In this document: one piece after another, positions 62,358-64,000 of the stretch
Position numbering within the stretch: the first letter of the stretch is position 1
Layout of the letters: every line of letters starts with the position of its first letter
Assembly: GCA_963665935.1 (NCBI GenBank)
Contig: OY762510.1
Span: forward strand, 62,001 to 126,000
DNA: 64,000 bases
From: Syntrophus sp963665935
GTDB taxonomy: Bacteria > Desulfobacterota > Syntrophia > Syntrophales > Syntrophaceae
Reading direction: 5' to 3'
Program-made: the position numbers and the translations under genes
The notes under the pieces: generated by a model
Told to the model about the DNA's origin: nothing
Database searches by the model: none
Seen by the model: only the letters and a program-made list of their open reading frames with translations

Positions 62358-63918
62358 TTGAGCCTGTTCAATAATTCAATTTCAGAACAGGACTTTTCTT
62401 TCCGATTGTAAGAAAGTCAAAGATAATGTCCTGGGTAAGAACAATATCATGTTCAACTGCATGGATCGTTACATTGTCAATTCCCTTGTAAAAGTTTGTC
62501 TGCTCCATACGATACCTGTTCTCTTTCACCAAACCGAAGGTTCTTTTGATTCCAGTGCGGAGAGGTTTCAGCTTTTGATAAATGATACTGTGTGGTAACG
62601 CCGGCCCATATTTTCGATATCCTTTGGTAAAATACGTATGGCCGATATACCCGAAGCGATATTGCTCTTTCATATAATCACAGGGGAGAAACATTTGTTC
62701 TGATTTTTCGCATGCTTTGAAGCAAGCGTATTTTGTCCTTTTACGATCATATTCGATACCCTTTGGTTTCATGGGTATTCCCCAAGGGCAGAGAGGAAAG
62801 CCATCTTTCGTAAACCATTTGGGATAAACCATTTTCTTCCTGATGATGATCGGAATGATGCCAAAGTGTTCATAAACATCCTGATGAATCTCCTCAGCAT
62901 CATACCCTTTGTCCAGAATGAGGTAGGAGAACGGAAGATCAGGATGGCGATCTTTCAAATCGTCAAGCAAGGGGAGGATTGCTTTCTGATCGGATACACT
63001 GGCCGGGGTTACGATGGTTGCCATGGGGATTCCGCTGACGGTTCTCAGGCTGTGAACCTTGTGGCCAACTGGATATCTATGGCTGTGATGTCCTTTTCCG
63101 GTAAAGGCAACGCTTTCATCATTGAAGCGCCAGCGTCCTTTCTCATTCTTCTCGCCTTTGGTTGAACCACATGTGATCAGAAAGGTGGAATCAGCAACGA
63201 GAATGATGCCTTTCTTCCGATGCTTCGGAAGTTCCAGGATTTCAGGCTCCAGCAAGCCAAGCGCATAAGCCCTCAGAACGAATCGTTTATGGATTTCCAT
63301 AAAGCCCTTTGGTCCCAGCCGTTTTCTCAAGGTGTTGAAGGTGTTATGGGCTGGCTGGATATCTCCGGTAACAAATCGGCAAAGGTCGTTCTTTTTCAGA
63401 ACTTTGGCCAATTGGCGATCAGAAAGGATGCGCTCTTTTATTTTGATGATCCGTGCCAGAATCAGAAAAACATTGTATCCCTTGGGACCGATACCGGCGT
63501 AACGATCGACTACCGGAGAGAGGGAATGTATATCAATGGCAGAAAAGTAAGCGATGAAGTCTTGCTCCTGCTGAGTCAGGTTATTGAAATCCCTTGCAAG
63601 ACCAGGTAGAGAAACCTGGAAGTCGACCATGTTTTGCTCCTTCTGTTCAATACTGGTGTTCAATATTGATGAGGAGCATAAAGGGATTGAGATATAAAAG
63701 GAATCTCTGAAATCCCTTGATTTTCAAAGAGCAGCAAATGCAGAATTTATGGGTTAACTTACCTCCGGAATCTTCCGTTTTTTGGGTTATCTTTTTTCAA
63801 AATACTGGATTGCAGAAGATCGACCCTCCGGAAATTCAAGAAAAATGGGTTAACTTCAAATTATTAAGTTTATAAATACCTATTATTATTAAGATAAATT
63901 AGTATTGAACAGGCTCAA
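62358..63918 (-). mobile_element. Insertion sequence with 16-bp terminal inverted repeats (1561 bp)
   Basis: TTGAGCCTGTTCAATA at 62358-62373 is repeated inverted at 63903-63918 (TATTGAACAGGCTCAA). A single transposase gene lies between them. No convincing target duplication is visible outside the ends. The first 16 bases of the left repeat overlap the transposase stop codon. The family is left open; the transposase is of the IS4/IS5 DDE superfamily. Confidence 0.85.
62368..63630 (-). CDS. DDE transposase of the IS4/IS5 superfamily
   Basis: A 420-residue transposase. The frame opens at 63663, but GAAGGAG seven bases before the ATG at 63630 (MVDFQVSLPGLARDFN) marks the better start. An N-terminal helical domain precedes the DDE domain: Asp in ILVADSTFLITCG, Asp in LILDKGYDAEEIH and Glu in FGLVKENRYRMEQ. 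A cysteine-rich insert (KYACFKACEKSEQMFLPC) lies between the second Asp and Glu. The TGA stop is inside the terminal inverted repeat. The frame is intact. Confidence 0.88.
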   Translation of the reverse strand: MVDFQVSLPGLARDFNNLTQQEQDFIAYFSAIDIHSLSPVVDRYAGIGPKGYNVFLILARIIKIKERILSDRQLAKVLKKNDLCRFVTGDIQPAHNTFNTLRKRLGPKGFMEIHKRFVLRAYALGLLEPEILELPKHRKKGIILVADSTFLITCGSTKGEKNEKGRWRFNDESVAFTGKGHHSHRYPVGHKVHSLRTVSGIPMATIVTPASVSDQKAILPLLDDLKDRHPDLPFSYLILDKGYDAEEIHQDVYEHFGIIPIIIRKKMVYPKWFTKDGFPLCPWGIPMKPKGIEYDRKRTKYACFKACEKSEQMFLPCDYMKEQYRFGYIGHTYFTKGYRKYGPALPHSIIYQKLKPLRTGIKRTFGLVKENRYRMEQTNFYKGIDNVTIHAVEHDIVLTQDIIFDFLTIGKKSPVLKLNY

Positions 63919-63922
63919 ATTG

Positions 63923-63974
63923 AAATAAAAAGCCTCCCCGCCGTGAACCACTAAAGGGTTACAGAACAGGAGGC
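63923..63974 (-). terminator. Probable minus-strand intrinsic terminator
   Basis: On the minus strand GCCTCC pairs with GGAGGC over a loop that holds an inner AACC/GGTT pair, followed by TTTTTATTT. It would end a minus-strand transcript coming from beyond the right edge of the window. Confidence 0.4.
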
Positions 63975-63979
63975 AGTCA

Positions 63980-64000
63980 GTGAAGTATGCAAAAAATTTA
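63980..64000 (+). CDS. Possible start of a gene cut by the window edge
   Basis: AGGAGG is followed seven bases later by a GTG that opens MKYAKNL to the last base. Only seven codons are visible, so this is a guess from the ribosome-binding site alone. Confidence 0.2.

Overview
The window looks like chromosome from an anaerobic deltaproteobacterium of the Syntrophus/Smithella type (Desulfobacterota, Syntrophia). This is an inference. It rests on a moderate GC content, frequent TTG and GTG starts after good Shine-Dalgarno sequences, a tRNA-Sec gene, a complete adenosylcobalamin-dependent glutamate mutase set, EF-P with an EpmA-type modifying enzyme, a split delta-type Tol-Pal locus, several PAS/LuxR-type genes' hallmarks in one regulator, and insertion sequences. 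No 16S gene is present, so the genus is not proven.

Layout. 1-6.4 kb, minus strand: translation and secretion housekeeping (ffh, rpsP, khpA, rimM, trmD cut by the window edge), a SPOR-domain cell-wall protein, argS and a 56-residue four-cysteine protein. 6.6-14.3 kb, minus strand: a 1629-residue RTX protein with an N-terminal class 3 lipase domain, preceded in the same direction by two tandemly duplicated propeller-like lipoproteins, the nearer ending 3 nt before the lipase start. 14.4-21.5 kb, plus strand: a conflict island with a Fic protein and a large primase-helicase-PLD gene of the TOTE conflict-system type. That gene is split by a 1.93-kb IS1634-like element flanked by a 6-bp direct repeat; removing the element and one repeat copy restores one reading frame of about 969 codons. 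Three small satellite genes follow, one with an in-frame amber codon.

21.5-30.1 kb: a PAS-PAS-LuxR regulator, then a cobalamin module: CobO adenosyltransferase, glutamate mutase GlmE, GlmS and GlmL, an OFA-type MFS transporter, and two cysteine-rich metal-binding proteins. CobO would supply the adenosylcobalamin that the mutase uses. A frameshifted scrap of a carB-like gene lies between glmL and the transporter. 30.2-33.8 kb: two small envelope or zinc-ribbon proteins, selC (tRNA-Sec), moeA and nadA.

33.9-46.9 kb: DNA repair and envelope genes (mfd, a SurA/PpiC isomerase, uvrA, an Smr protein, a TrpF-like protein lacking the catalytic cysteine, a VWA-OmpA lipoprotein, rmuC, a SAM hydrolase). 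47.2-52.2 kb: an envelope run (CtpA protease, YibQ-like deacetylase, TPR lipoprotein, LolB-like lipoprotein). 52.2-57.8 kb, minus strand: tolQ, tolR, tolA, tolB, pal and cpoB, the energy-coupled system that holds the outer membrane to the cell wall during division. 57.9-62.1 kb, minus strand: an exported FG-GAP repeat protein, then epmA and efp. The window ends with a second insertion sequence (62.36-63.92 kb), a minus-strand terminator-like hairpin and perhaps the first codons of another gene.
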